From positions 62,001-126,000 of the forward strand of contig JAAWWF010000011.1 of NCBI GenBank assembly GCA_021404565.1: 64,000 bases of DNA, read 5' to 3'. The notes beneath the pieces are model-generated. The model did not search any database. It had not been told where the DNA came from and saw only the letters and a program-made list of their open reading frames with translations. The stretch is from Roseivirga sp. GTDB taxonomy: Bacteria > Bacteroidota > Bacteroidia > Cytophagales > Cyclobacteriaceae. Made by a program: the position numbers and the translations under genes. Positions 48,453 through 58,420 of the stretch are shown here, one piece after another; positions within the stretch are counted from its first letter, which is position 1; every line of letters begins with the position of its first letter.

Positions 48453-49661
48453 TCAATCTTTAAGAGTCACTATCATAATGATCGGGTTGTCGTCTTCCTG
48501 CATATTTTCAAATTGCTTCAAGTGAGGAGGGAGTTTGGCTGCTTTTTCAGGATTGTCTTCAAACCATTCTAATACCTCAGGAGCTTCCAGGTAACCTACT
48601 AACTTGTTGCTTTCAGTGGCATATAAGGGTTTGAATGAGAGAAAGTCATCCAGATCATTCGAAAACCTGTTGTCTTTACTGCCTTTTAGATCAGCCAGTT
48701 TGGTGATGTTTCGGGCTTTGTCGTAATAGCCGCTATGTGATTCGCCCCTGAAGCCCATGGTAAAAAAGATATAGTCGGCAGTTTCATCCACATAGGAAAT
48801 TGAGAAGTAGGTCTTCCAGGATCCATTCTCAACTATCGTCTTTTTATCTTCATAAGGCATTGAGTGTTCTCCGGTATTAAAGATAGCCCGGACCCGAAGA
48901 GAATCCTGGTTTACCTGAAAAAGTGTGTCATTATAGTTTTCCTTAAAGAAAACCCCCTTATTCCAGTTATAGAAGGTTCCTTCAGTGAAGTCAAACGATA
49001 TGCTACCAGGGTTATCGTTCACACAAGTGAGGTGGTTTTTATAAGTTTTGACTACCTCGCCATTTTGCTTGAACAGCACCAGCTTAATGTCCTGATTGCA
49101 ATCAAAGTTTGAATGGAAGCCTACGAACAAATCAGGCTCCAGCTGAGCAAAACTGCTGACCAGGGTTCTGTCATCCATGGGGAGTTGAAGTTCCAGGTCA
49201 GTGCCGCCTGAGGCGTTCAGGCCTACGACTTTGTTACTGTAATTTTTTACATAGGTGAATTGATGAGCTTCATTGAAGTGCAGGTAAGGGTAGGTGTTTC
49301 TGTATTCATCAGGCCCCTGACCATATTGACTGATCTCTCTGATGAAGCTGCCATCGATCCTATTGAATAGGATTATCTGCCTGAAGGCTGTGCTGAACAC
49401 ATAGTCAGAAGTGATATAGAAGTGGGCGTTTCTGCCAATAAGGCTCTTTTCAGAGGTCTCTGGTTGGATATATTCTATATTGCTGGCAAAATCGCTTAGA
49501 AATACAGCTTCTTTGTTATCCCTGGCCTCTTCTACCTGAATAAGAAAGGGAAGTTTGTTCTCTCTCTGTAATGACTTTTCCGATTCCCCGGAACCACAGG
49601 CTGTCAGGAAGGTGATGAGCAAAATACAAACCGGAAGCAGAGTGGTTTTGAGTGTTGACAT
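48453..49661 (-). CDS. 6-bladed beta-propeller lipoprotein
   Basis: A 402-residue lipoprotein with a clear lipobox (LLITFLTAC-GSGE). It matches the Bacteroidota 6-bladed beta-propeller family: SNIEYIQPETSEKSLIGR, then the blade words YITSDYVFSTAFRQIILFN, GSFIREISQYGQGPDEYRN, and VGLNASGGTDLEL. These lipoproteins often accompany polysaccharide or peptide uptake systems or act in signalling; no partner is seen here. Probably exposed at the outer membrane. First gene of a minus-strand series, with the lepA gene diverging 147 bp away. Confidence 0.85.
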   Translation of the reverse strand: MSTLKTTLLPVCILLITFLTACGSGESEKSLQRENKLPFLIQVEEARDNKEAVFLSDFASNIEYIQPETSEKSLIGRNAHFYITSDYVFSTAFRQIILFNRIDGSFIREISQYGQGPDEYRNTYPYLHFNEAHQFTYVKNYSNKVVGLNASGGTDLELQLPMDDRTLVSSFAQLEPDLFVGFHSNFDCNQDIKLVLFKQNGEVVKTYKNHLTCVNDNPGSISFDFTEGTFYNWNKGVFFKENYNDTLFQVNQDSLRVRAIFNTGEHSMPYEDKKTIVENGSWKTYFSISYVDETADYIFFTMGFRGESHSGYYDKARNITKLADLKGSKDNRFSNDLDDFLSFKPLYATESNKLVGYLEAPEVLEWFEDNPEKAAKLPPHLKQFENMQEDDNPIIMIVTLKD

Positions 49662-49782
49662 ATTGTTGTTTGATAAAAGGAAGATGCAGTTTTTTCTACA
49701 TCATAGTTTCAACGTTCTGATGCACACTGCTATGCGCAAAAATTAATGATTAATTCGGGAAAGCAAATGCCTCATAATTTTC

Positions 49783-49790
49783 TATTTTTG
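49783..49790 (+). promoter_or_regulatory. -7 element of lepA promoter
   Basis: TATTTTTG matches TAnnTTTG and lies 17 bp before the lepA ATG, which implies a very short leader. No matching TTTG is visible at the right spacing upstream. Confidence 0.6.
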
Positions 49791-49807
49791 CACTTCTTTT
49801 TCAAATT

Positions 49808-51595
49808 ATGGAGCGAATAAGGAATTTCTGCATCATTGCACACATTGACCACGGTAAGAGTACCCTGGCCGATCGATTGCTGCAATTTACCGGAACTGTG
49901 TCAGACCGAGACATGCAGAATCAGTTGTTGGATGATATGGACCTTGAGCGTGAGCGTGGTATAACCATCAAGAGTCACGCAATCCAGATGAAATACAAGC
50001 ACGAGGGTGAAGAGTATGTGCTCAACCTGATTGACACCCCCGGACACGTAGATTTCTCATACGAAGTTTCGCGTTCGATTGCGGCCTGTGAAGGAGCGCT
50101 GCTGATTGTGGATGCCTCGCAAGGAGTGGAGGCACAGACTATTTCTAATCTTTACCTGGCTTTGGAGCACGACCTGGAGATAATTCCGGTGCTGAATAAA
50201 ATTGATTTACCAGGTGCTATGCCTGAAGAAATGACCGATCAGGTGGTTGAGCTACTGGGCTGTGATCCTGAAGATGTAATTCACGCCAGTGGTAAAGAAG
50301 GTCTGGGTATAGATGATATTCTCCACGCGATAATCAACAGGATTCCCTCTCCTAAGGGCAATCCGAATGAGCCACTTCAGGCCATGATTTTTGACTCTGT
50401 GTTCAATTCTTTCCGCGGTATTGAGGTTATCTTTAGGGTGTTCAATGGTACCATTAAAAAAGGAGATAAGGTCAAATTCGTTAATACGGGTAAGACCTAC
50501 GATGCTGATGAAATTGGTATACTTGAACTCAAGCAGGCCCCACAACAGGAAATTGCAGCCGGTAACGTAGGCTACCTCATTTCAGGTATCAAAGTGGCCA
50601 AAGAGGTGAAGGTGGGAGATACCATTACACATGTAGACCGGCCAACTCAAAACCTGATCAAGGGCTTTGAAGATGTAAAGCCTATGGTATTTGCGGGAAT
50701 CTATCCCGTGGATACAACAGAATACGAAGAACTGAGATCTTCCATGGAGAAGTTACAGCTTAATGATGCTTCTCTGGTTTGGGAGCCTGAAACCTCTGCC
50801 GCCCTGGGCTTTGGCTTTCGCTGTGGTTTCCTTGGTATGCTCCATCTGGAGATTGTTCAGGAGAGACTGGAGCGCGAATTCAATATGACGGTGATCACCA
50901 CGGTGCCCTCCGTACAATTCAGGGCTATCCAGACCGATGGTTCCGTGGAGGAGATCAATGCTCCTTCTGAAATGCCTGAGCCTAATACCATCTCACATAT
51001 TGAAGAACCGTTTATAAGATCACAGATCATTTCTAAGTCTGACTACATAGGGCCTATCATTTCCTTGTGTATGGATAAAAGAGGAGTGATCAAAAACCAG
51101 GTCTACCTGACAAGCGATCGAGTCGAACTTACATTCGAAATGCCATTGGCAGAGATTGTATTTGATTTCTTCGACAAATTGAAGACTATTTCAAGGGGTT
51201 ACGCCTCCCTTGATTACGAATTGATTGGTTATCGCCAGTCTACCATGGTCAAGTTAGATGTACAGCTGAATGGAGATAAAGTAGATGCCTTGTCTGCCAT
51301 TGTTCACAGAGACAAGGCCTACGATTGGGGCAAACGCCTTTGCGAAAAGCTGAGGGAACTGGTGCCAAGACAGATGTTTGAGATTGCAATCCAGGCATCC
51401 ATCGGTACCAAAATTATCGCCAGAGAAACAGTACGCGCCTTAAGAAAGAACGTATTGGCTAAATGTTACGGTGGAGATATTACCCGTAAGCGTAAACTAT
51501 TGGAGAAACAAAAGAAAGGAAAGAAACGCATGCGTCAGGTGGGCAATGTGGAAATACCACAGGAAGCCTTTATGGCCGTGCTTAAACTGGATTAA
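49808..51595 (+). CDS. lepA: Elongation factor 4 (LepA)
   Basis: A 595-residue ribosome-binding GTPase that remodels or back-translocates the ribosome during stress and helps 30S biogenesis. GTP-binding motifs are intact: [15 protein letters not shown] (G1), GITIKSHAI (G2), [12 protein letters not shown] (G3) and LNKIDLPGA (G4). Domain II, the EF-G-like domains III and V, and the LepA-specific C-terminal domain follow ([60 protein letters not shown]). Length is the norm. First gene of a probable unit with folD and queE. Confidence 0.97.
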   Translation: MERIRNFCIIAHIDHGKSTLADRLLQFTGTVSDRDMQNQLLDDMDLERERGITIKSHAIQMKYKHEGEEYVLNLIDTPGHVDFSYEVSRSIAACEGALLIVDASQGVEAQTISNLYLALEHDLEIIPVLNKIDLPGAMPEEMTDQVVELLGCDPEDVIHASGKEGLGIDDILHAIINRIPSPKGNPNEPLQAMIFDSVFNSFRGIEVIFRVFNGTIKKGDKVKFVNTGKTYDADEIGILELKQAPQQEIAAGNVGYLISGIKVAKEVKVGDTITHVDRPTQNLIKGFEDVKPMVFAGIYPVDTTEYEELRSSMEKLQLNDASLVWEPETSAALGFGFRCGFLGMLHLEIVQERLEREFNMTVITTVPSVQFRAIQTDGSVEEINAPSEMPEPNTISHIEEPFIRSQIISKSDYIGPIISLCMDKRGVIKNQVYLTSDRVELTFEMPLAEIVFDFFDKLKTISRGYASLDYELIGYRQSTMVKLDVQLNGDKVDALSAIVHRDKAYDWGKRLCEKLRELVPRQMFEIAIQASIGTKIIARETVRALRKNVLAKCYGGDITRKRKLLEKQKKGKKRMRQVGNVEIPQEAFMAVLKLD

Positions 51596-51598
51596 ACT

Positions 51599-52480
51599 AT
51601 GGCATATCAATTACTGGATGGCAAGGCCACCTCTAAAGCTATCAAACAGGAGTTAGCTGAAAAGGTAGAACAAATCAAAACTGGGGATGGGAAAGTGCCA
51701 CACCTGGCGGCTGTTCTGGTTGGAGAAGACGGAGCAAGTGTCACCTATGTAAATGCCAAAGTAAAAGCCTGCGAACTGATTGGTTTCGGTTCTACCCTTA
51801 TTCATTTACCCGAAACGGCTACTGAAGAAGAGGTTTTAGGAACAGTCGACAAACTGAACAATGACCCTGAGATTGATGGTTTTATCGTGCAGGTGCCACT
51901 GCCGAAACACATCGATGAACATAAGGTGGTTGAGGCCATTTTACCGGAGAAGGATGTGGATGGTTTTCATCCTGCCAACCTGGGTAAGATGTTGCTTGAT
52001 CTGCCTACGCTGTTACCGGCCACCCCAAAAGGCATGATGCTTTTAATGGAACGGAATGGTATTGAAACCAGTGGTAAGAATTGTGTAGTCATTGGAAGAA
52101 GTCATACGGTAGGTACACCTATTAGCGTGTTGATGTCCAGAAACAGCAGCCCTGGTAACGCCACGGTTACACTCTGCCACTCACGCACCAAAGATCTTGC
52201 TGCCATCACAAGTCAGGCCGACATCCTGATCGTAGCCATAGGGCGTGAAGGTTTTGTGTCAGCCGATATGGTGAAAGAAGGTGCAGTGGTAATTGACGTG
52301 GGAATCCACAGGGTGCCTTCCGACAAAACGAAATCTGGCTTTAAGCTTAAAGGAGATGTCTTGTTTGACGAAGTAGCGCCTAAGTGCTCTTACATTACTC
52401 CGGTGCCCGGTGGTGTAGGTCCCATGACAATCGCCTCTTTATTATGGAATACGTACCTGGCTTCACAGAAGCTGGTTTAA
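51599..52480 (+). CDS. folD: Methylenetetrahydrofolate dehydrogenase/cyclohydrolase
   Basis: A 293-residue cytosolic bifunctional enzyme that oxidises 5,10-methylene-THF and hydrolyses the product to 10-formyl-THF. Recognised by [20 protein letters not shown] (with the catalytic Lys in the YVNAK motif), [41 protein letters not shown] (NADP-binding), and [20 protein letters not shown]. Starts 3 bp after lepA, so it is translationally linked. Family length normal. Confidence 0.97.
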   Translation: MAYQLLDGKATSKAIKQELAEKVEQIKTGDGKVPHLAAVLVGEDGASVTYVNAKVKACELIGFGSTLIHLPETATEEEVLGTVDKLNNDPEIDGFIVQVPLPKHIDEHKVVEAILPEKDVDGFHPANLGKMLLDLPTLLPATPKGMMLLMERNGIETSGKNCVVIGRSHTVGTPISVLMSRNSSPGNATVTLCHSRTKDLAAITSQADILIVAIGREGFVSADMVKEGAVVIDVGIHRVPSDKTKSGFKLKGDVLFDEVAPKCSYITPVPGGVGPMTIASLLWNTYLASQKLV

Positions 52481-52565
52481 ATAAATGTTGGGAGTAATGG
52501 GCTTCGCCCGATTGCTCAGAGAAGAAGAGAATAGCAGTTTCAACACCTGCTTTAAAAAATTGATT

Positions 52566-53177
52566 ATGATAGAAACAAGCACAAAGCTTCCGATCATGGA
52601 AGCTTTTTATACCATTCAGGGAGAAGGATATTTTACAGGTACTCCCGCTTACTTTATAAGGTTGGGAGGTTGTGATGTCGGCTGTGTCTGGTGCGATGTG
52701 AAAGATTCCTGGGATGCCGACCGTTGGCCACAACAATCCATCGAAGAGCTGGTAGCAGGTGCCAAAGAGCATGCCTCGAGATTAGTCGTAATAACAGGCG
52801 GTGAGCCTTTGATGTATGACATGAACGAACTGACCGGAGCTTTAAGGGCTGAAGGGTTCACTACGAATATTGAAACTTCAGGAGCACACCCGCTTTCCGG
52901 TCAATGGGACTGGCTCTGCTTTTCTCCTAAAAAATTCAAACAACCCAGAGAGGAGTTTTACGAATCGGCAGATTCGTTGAAGGTGGTGATTTATAACAAA
53001 TCAGACTTCGCCTGGGCAGAAAGTCATGCTGAAAAGGTGAACTCTGATTGCCTGCTTTATCTTCAGCCTGAGTGGGATAAATCGGATAAGATGCTGCCGG
53101 AAGTGCTAAATTATGTTAAAAATAACCCTCATTGGAAAATATCGCTGCAAACTCATAAGTTTATGAATATACCATAG
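52566..53177 (+). CDS. queE: 7-carboxy-7-deazaguanine synthase (QueE)
   Basis: A 203-residue radical SAM enzyme of queuosine biosynthesis, turning 6-carboxy-tetrahydropterin into 7-carboxy-7-deazaguanine. I start at ATG 52566 because the in-frame ATG at 52485 would add residues unlike the family. Motifs: EAFYTIQGEGYFTGTPAYFI, the iron-sulfur-binding cluster CDVGCVWC (CxxxCxxC), VVITGGEPLMYDMNEL (glycine-rich SAM site) and NIETSGAHP. No other queuosine gene is present; folD and lepA are upstream and an OmpA-type gene follows 9 bp after its stop. Confidence 0.95.
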   Translation: MIETSTKLPIMEAFYTIQGEGYFTGTPAYFIRLGGCDVGCVWCDVKDSWDADRWPQQSIEELVAGAKEHASRLVVITGGEPLMYDMNELTGALRAEGFTTNIETSGAHPLSGQWDWLCFSPKKFKQPREEFYESADSLKVVIYNKSDFAWAESHAEKVNSDCLLYLQPEWDKSDKMLPEVLNYVKNNPHWKISLQTHKFMNIP

Positions 53178-53185
53178 CGATCTAA

Positions 53186-55075
53186 ATGAGGAGCTGGCTT
53201 TTATCAATTCTGACGATACTATCTATTTCGTTCTCCCTTTCAGGACAGGAGTTGCATACCCGTTCCAAAAAAGCAATAGAATTTTATGAGCAGGCCCGAG
53301 ATCTCGATCATGTTGGCAACTGGTATAATTCATACGATTTACTCAAGCAGGCATTGGCGAAAGATGGTGGCTTTGATGAAGCGGTTTTGCTCGCACATCA
53401 GATATTGATCAAGCGCGGAGACTGGCCAAGTGCAGATTCTTTGTACGCCAAACATCAGTCCAGGGTAGAAAAAGACTTCAGAAATCGAATGCTGCTGGAT
53501 GGCGCCTTTTACAATTACTCAGAAGGCAACTATGATAAGGCTTTTGAGCTTAAGGCATCAATAGATGGAACAGTCAAAGAAGTAGATCAGCGACTCTTTG
53601 AATTAGTCAAAAGCTCCATTGATTATGCAAGAGAAAAGAAAGAAGAGGCCCGGCAGGTAGACTTCGAAGAACTGGAAGCTCCGGTTAATGATCAGTCTCA
53701 ACAGTATTTTCCTTCAATTACATCAAACGATATGTTGGTGTATACTGTGAGGGGCAAGATCGGAAGAGGCGATGAAAACATATTCTTCAGCCAATGGGAT
53801 GGTACTGCCTGGACGAAGCCTGAGTCGATTTCTGCTACAATCAATACAGATAGAAATGAAGGTACCGCTTCTATATCAGCAGACGGAAGGACCATCGTTT
53901 TTACAGGTTGTAACAAACCCAATGGAGTGGGGAGCTGTGACTTATACATTTCTTACAGAGAGGCCGATGCCTGGTCCAGACCACAACTCCTCAGTGAGGC
54001 GATTAACACCTTGTATTGGGAGTCGCAGCCTTCTCTTTCGCAGGATGGTCGTCAGCTTTACTTTGTAAGCAAGCGTCCGGATGGTCTGGGAGGGCAGGAT
54101 ATTTGGTGGAGCGAGCTAATAGGAGGTGAATGGACTCCGGCTATTAACCTGGGGTCTACCGTTAATACCAGCTTTGACGATTGCTCACCTTATATACACC
54201 CGAACGCAAAGACACTCTTTTTTGCCAGCAGGGGCAGACCTGGTTTTGGCGGATACGACCTGTATAGAACAGAGCAGACCGCACGGATGGAATGGATGGA
54301 GCCCCTGAACCTGGGATATCCCATCAATACCCATGGCAATCAGGTAGGTTATACCATAAGTGCTGATGGTTGGGCCTACTACAGCGAAAATAACTCCGAA
54401 AGACAGACGAAACTATTTAGGTTTAAAATGCCTCCGGATTTGCTGCCCGAAGCTCCGGTTTTTGCACTGACAGGTTATATTTCTGATGCCGACAATAAAG
54501 AGCCCCTGTCAGCTGAGGTTAATATATCTGATCTCATGTCAGACTCTACCTTGCTCATTACCAGGTCTGAGAAGAGAAACGGTCAGTTCAAGCTGCTGAT
54601 GGAAGCCAATGACGCTGCCTATTTATATATTAAGAAGAAAGGCTATTTGCTTTATAAAGCCAATCTCGATGAGCTTTTTGATTCGACTGGAGTGGCCGAG
54701 ATCCCTTTGGTGCCACTGAAAATTGGCGAACGTATTGTACTGACCGATATCCTCTTTGAGTTTAATAGTGCAGCTTTAGATAGTAAGGCTACTAAAGAGC
54801 TTGATCAGGCTGTGTCATTCCTTCTGACCAATCCTGAAGTGAAAATTGAGATAGCCGGTCATACCGATTCTCAGGGAAATGACGACTACAATATAAAGTT
54901 GTCTAATAGTCGGGCCGCTTCCGTATATCGTTACTTTTTGGAAAAAAGCGTTCCCAAAGAAAATTTGGTTTTCAAAGGTTATGGAGAAAGCCAGCCAATT
55001 GCTGTTGGTACAGACGCCTCTCTGGCTGCTCTCAACAGAAGAATTGAGCTAATTATCACTGCAATAAGTAAATAA
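53186..55075 (+). CDS. OmpA-family protein with TPR-like and PD40 repeats
   Basis: A 629-residue cell-envelope protein with a signal peptide (ILSISFSLSGQ-ELH). Order of parts: helical TPR-like region (FYEQARDLDHVGNWYNSYDL to about 150); WD40/PD40 repeats with the words EGTASISADGRTIVFTG, WESQPSLSQDGRQLYFVS, DDCSPYIHPNAKTLFFAS (about 170-410); a CarboxypepD-regulatory-like domain (LTGYISDADNKEPLSAEVNI); and a C-terminal OmpA peptidoglycan-binding domain (ILFEFNSAALDSKATKELDQ, IEIAGHTDSQGNDDYN, LSNSRAASVYRYFL, ENLVFKGYGESQPIA). It probably links the outer membrane to peptidoglycan. Similar proteins occur next to type IX secretion or gliding genes, but none are here. Confidence 0.9.
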   Translation: MRSWLLSILTILSISFSLSGQELHTRSKKAIEFYEQARDLDHVGNWYNSYDLLKQALAKDGGFDEAVLLAHQILIKRGDWPSADSLYAKHQSRVEKDFRNRMLLDGAFYNYSEGNYDKAFELKASIDGTVKEVDQRLFELVKSSIDYAREKKEEARQVDFEELEAPVNDQSQQYFPSITSNDMLVYTVRGKIGRGDENIFFSQWDGTAWTKPESISATINTDRNEGTASISADGRTIVFTGCNKPNGVGSCDLYISYREADAWSRPQLLSEAINTLYWESQPSLSQDGRQLYFVSKRPDGLGGQDIWWSELIGGEWTPAINLGSTVNTSFDDCSPYIHPNAKTLFFASRGRPGFGGYDLYRTEQTARMEWMEPLNLGYPINTHGNQVGYTISADGWAYYSENNSERQTKLFRFKMPPDLLPEAPVFALTGYISDADNKEPLSAEVNISDLMSDSTLLITRSEKRNGQFKLLMEANDAAYLYIKKKGYLLYKANLDELFDSTGVAEIPLVPLKIGERIVLTDILFEFNSAALDSKATKELDQAVSFLLTNPEVKIEIAGHTDSQGNDDYNIKLSNSRAASVYRYFLEKSVPKENLVFKGYGESQPIAVGTDASLAALNRRIELIITAISK

Positions 55076-55387
55076 GTCTATTTAAAATCTCCTGAGTACA
55101 AAAAAGCTGATAGTATCACTTTTAACTGTGAGAATTCCTACTGCGCTTCTGTTAATATTTGTTAACCTTGATTTGACGCTAAGGTAACCTGCAAGACCTT
55201 TTTTGAGACCAAACATCCTTTGGGAAAAGAGGAAAAAGCGCTTCAAATGCCATTAAAGCGTATGTTTGGCGATTACGTGAACAACCCAAAAATGTTCTCC
55301 GCTTGTTTCATATGACGCTAATTTATTTTAAGTTTGGCCCTCTTAACAAATAAACTATTTATCATTTCTAACTTAAACGAAAGCAAT
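55076..55387. other. Promoter and leader region of the SusC operon
   Basis: About 310 bp without a gene. TAAGTTTG at 55329-55336 fits TAnnTTTG, with a TTG about 23 bp upstream. A second -7-like word, TATGTTTG, is at 55261-55268. A GGTAACC word lies at 55181-55187. The A/T-rich leader of about 45 nt before the ATG at 55388 resembles those of other SusC genes. Confidence 0.55.
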
Positions 55388-58300
55388 ATGAAGAGGATTT
55401 TACTGACTTGTTTCATGTTGATGGCCATGATGGTTTCTATATCAGCATGGGCACAAGACAGGACAGTAACCGGTCGTGTTACGGGAGCCGATGATGGCTT
55501 ACCGTTGCCGCAGGTAACTGTTCTTTTGAAAGGGACTACCACAGGTACTCCTACAGATGCCGATGGTAATTATCGGTTAGCAGTACCCCAGAGTGGTGGT
55601 ATACTGGTATTCCGTTACTTGGGTTACGTTACTCAGGAAATTGATGTCCAGAACCAATCTATAATCAACGTTCAGCTTGCACCAGACGCTCAGTCTTTAG
55701 GTGAAGTTGTTGTAACAGGTTATGGTGTTGAGAAAAAGCGCGACATTACTGGTGCTATTTCTCAGGTAAGAGCCGATGAAATCGAAAACCTGCCAATGCA
55801 GTCTTTCGATAGAGCTGTACAAGGTAGAATTGCCGGTGTTCAGATTCAGGCTTCTTCTGGTCAGCCAGGTGGTTCTCTTAACCTGAGAATTCGCGGTATT
55901 AACTCATTAGCCAACAACACACCACTTTATATAGTGGATGGTGTTCAGGTACTCTCAGGTGGAGTTGCTGGTCAGGCTTCTAACAATGCCTTGGCTGGTT
56001 TGAACCCTGAAGACATCGCTACCATTGAGGTATTGAAAGATGCTGCTGCTGCCGCAATCTACGGTGCACAGGCTGCGAATGGTGTGGTTGTAATTACGAC
56101 TAAAAGAGGTAAGCAAAATACTACAGATTTTGCAGTGTCCTTCCAGGGCGGTTTTGTTGAGCCTATCGGTCTTTATGACATGATGAACGCTCAGCAGTTT
56201 GCTGAAATTAAAGAAGTAGCTTATGTAAATGCAGGACTGCCTGCTTCATCTGCATGGGCAAGATTTGGTAACCCAAATGATGCCTCTACACTGAATAACT
56301 TCGACTGGGCTGATGCTATGTTCCATACAGGATCATTGTACTCTGCAAATGCTCGTTTGAGCGGTGGTAGCGAAAAAACTCAGTTCTATCTGTCTGCTGG
56401 ACAGGAACTGCAAGAGTCTTTTATCATTGCTTCGAGTTGGGAGCGTCAGTCAATGAGGTTGAACGTACAGCACCAGGCTACTGATAAGCTTACTGTTACA
56501 GCCAACTTGGGTGTGTCTAGACAAAACCAGTTCGGCTCTATTGCCAATGGTAACTTCGTAAATGGTCCTTTCCAGGCAGCATTTACTTCTCAGCCAAACT
56601 CTCCAGCTATCGATCCTGAAACAGGTGCTTACAACCCATATCCTGTACAGGCTCCGGGTTCTCACCTTTTTGGTTACAATATTCTTGAAGGTGTAAACCT
56701 TGAAAGAAGAGAGAATTTCGTAGGACAAGTGCAGTCTAGTTTGTCATTACAATACAAAATCTCACCTGCCTTTACTGTTAATGTATTGGGCGGTTTAGAT
56801 TGGGCTGATACAAAAGCTATCAATGAAAGACCAGCTTTGATTCCAGTATTTGCTGCTACAGGCGGTCAGGTGTTCGAAGATTACAGAACTAGCTTGAACT
56901 GGAATACAAACGCTACTTTGAACTTTAACAAAAGCTATGGTGATCACAACGTTTCTGCGATCCTTGGTACTGAGTTCTTCAGATCTAACTTCAACCGTCA
57001 CACTGTTACGGTAAGAGGGTTCTCTAACCAGTCTTTGAGACTGTTAAGTCAGGCAACTAACTACTTCGGTTCTCCGGTAGGTACTAAAACTTACTTCACG
57101 AGAGCTGGTGTTTTCATGAGAGGTAACTATAACTACAAGAGCAAGTACTACTTCAACGCAACCGTTCGTAGAGATGGTAGCTCAAGATTTGGTGCTCAGA
57201 ACAGAGTAGGTACTTTCTATTCTTTCGGTGCTTCTTGGAGACCAATCGAGGAAGACTTCATGAGCTCTCAGAACATTTTCAATGATCTGAAATTGAGAGT
57301 AAGCTACGGTGTACTCGGTAACTCTAACGGTATCGGTAACTTCCAGGCTGTACCTTCATTCAGTTCTGCTGCACAATATCAAGGTACTCAAGGTCAGGTG
57401 TTGAACCTTGCGAACGACCAGATTACCTGGGAGCGTTCTGAGCAGTACAACATTGGTCTTGATTATGCTATTCTTGAGAACAGAATCTCTGGTTCTTTGG
57501 ACTTCTTTAGAAATGACACTGGAGATCAGTTATTCAACACTCCACTTCCAATCGAATCAAGTTTCGGTGGTATCATCTCAAACGTTGGTACTGTAAGATC
57601 TGAAGGTATCGAACTGGAAGTTCAGTCTACTAATATCGATGCAGGTGATTTCAAATGGCAAAGTAACTTCAACATTACTTTCCAGAACAATGAAGTTCTT
57701 GAATTACCAGGTGGTGTTGAAACCTTAGGACCAGGTAACCTCACAGTAGGTCAGCCTGTATCTTTCAACTGGGGTGTGAATTATGCGGGTATTAACCCAG
57801 CAAACGGTAGAGAGATGTACTACCTGGCAAATGGTGACCTTACTTATGGTAACCTCGGTGTGAATGATGGTTATGTAACCGGCTCACCAATTGCAGATTA
57901 CTTCGGTGGTTTGAACAACTCATTTACTTACAAAAATCTGACTTTGGATGTATTCATTCAATTCCAGGGTGGTAACGAAGTAAGAAATGGTGACCTTTTC
58001 AACCTGGATGAGTTTGGTAACAACCAGAACAACCAGAGAGTTAGAAATCTTCAGTACTGGAGAAACCCAGGAGATGTGACTACTATCGGTCGTCCATTCC
58101 AGGGTGGTGTTCAGAGAGGTTTCGGAGCTGAGTTCCCGGGTGTTAACGGTACACGTCAGTTCTCTGATGGTACATATGCCAGAATTAAGAACATCGGCTT
58201 GACTTACAACTTGCCATCTGATTTTGTTTCAAGAATCGGACTTTCTAACGTGAGCGTTTTTGTACAGGCCATCAACTTGGTTACCTGGACAAAATATGAT

Positions 58301-58408
58301 GGTGTAGACCCTGAGGTTACTGCAAGAAACAATGATGTTGGTGGATCTAACTTCGCTGTATTCCCAGTAGGAAAGCAGTACACAGGTGGTATTTCAATCA
58401 ACTTTTAA
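55388..58408 (+). CDS. susC-like: SusC/RagA-family TonB-linked outer-membrane transporter
   Basis: A 1,006-residue outer-membrane channel importing large nutrients (glycans or peptides) with a SusD partner and TonB energy. Start is ATG 55388 (MKRILLTCFMLMAMMVSISA); an in-frame ATG at 55334 would overlap the promoter. Signal peptide, then a CarboxypepD-regulatory domain (VTGRVTGADDGLPLPQVTVL), a TonB box region (LGEVVVTGYGVEKKRDITGA), a plug domain (SFDRAVQGRIAGVQIQ, RIRGINSLANNTPLYIVDG, ATIEVLKDAAAAAIYGAQAA), and the 22-strand barrel to the end. The SusD gene follows 12 bp later. Codon use is strongly skewed to a few codons, suggesting high expression. Confidence 0.96.
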   Translation: MKRILLTCFMLMAMMVSISAWAQDRTVTGRVTGADDGLPLPQVTVLLKGTTTGTPTDADGNYRLAVPQSGGILVFRYLGYVTQEIDVQNQSIINVQLAPDAQSLGEVVVTGYGVEKKRDITGAISQVRADEIENLPMQSFDRAVQGRIAGVQIQASSGQPGGSLNLRIRGINSLANNTPLYIVDGVQVLSGGVAGQASNNALAGLNPEDIATIEVLKDAAAAAIYGAQAANGVVVITTKRGKQNTTDFAVSFQGGFVEPIGLYDMMNAQQFAEIKEVAYVNAGLPASSAWARFGNPNDASTLNNFDWADAMFHTGSLYSANARLSGGSEKTQFYLSAGQELQESFIIASSWERQSMRLNVQHQATDKLTVTANLGVSRQNQFGSIANGNFVNGPFQAAFTSQPNSPAIDPETGAYNPYPVQAPGSHLFGYNILEGVNLERRENFVGQVQSSLSLQYKISPAFTVNVLGGLDWADTKAINERPALIPVFAATGGQVFEDYRTSLNWNTNATLNFNKSYGDHNVSAILGTEFFRSNFNRHTVTVRGFSNQSLRLLSQATNYFGSPVGTKTYFTRAGVFMRGNYNYKSKYYFNATVRRDGSSRFGAQNRVGTFYSFGASWRPIEEDFMSSQNIFNDLKLRVSYGVLGNSNGIGNFQAVPSFSSAAQYQGTQGQVLNLANDQITWERSEQYNIGLDYAILENRISGSLDFFRNDTGDQLFNTPLPIESSFGGIISNVGTVRSEGIELEVQSTNIDAGDFKWQSNFNITFQNNEVLELPGGVETLGPGNLTVGQPVSFNWGVNYAGINPANGREMYYLANGDLTYGNLGVNDGYVTGSPIADYFGGLNNSFTYKNLTLDVFIQFQGGNEVRNGDLFNLDEFGNNQNNQRVRNLQYWRNPGDVTTIGRPFQGGVQRGFGAEFPGVNGTRQFSDGTYARIKNIGLTYNLPSDFVSRIGLSNVSVFVQAINLVTWTKYDGVDPEVTARNNDVGGSNFAVFPVGKQYTGGISINF

Positions 58409-58420
58409 TAATTGAGAGTT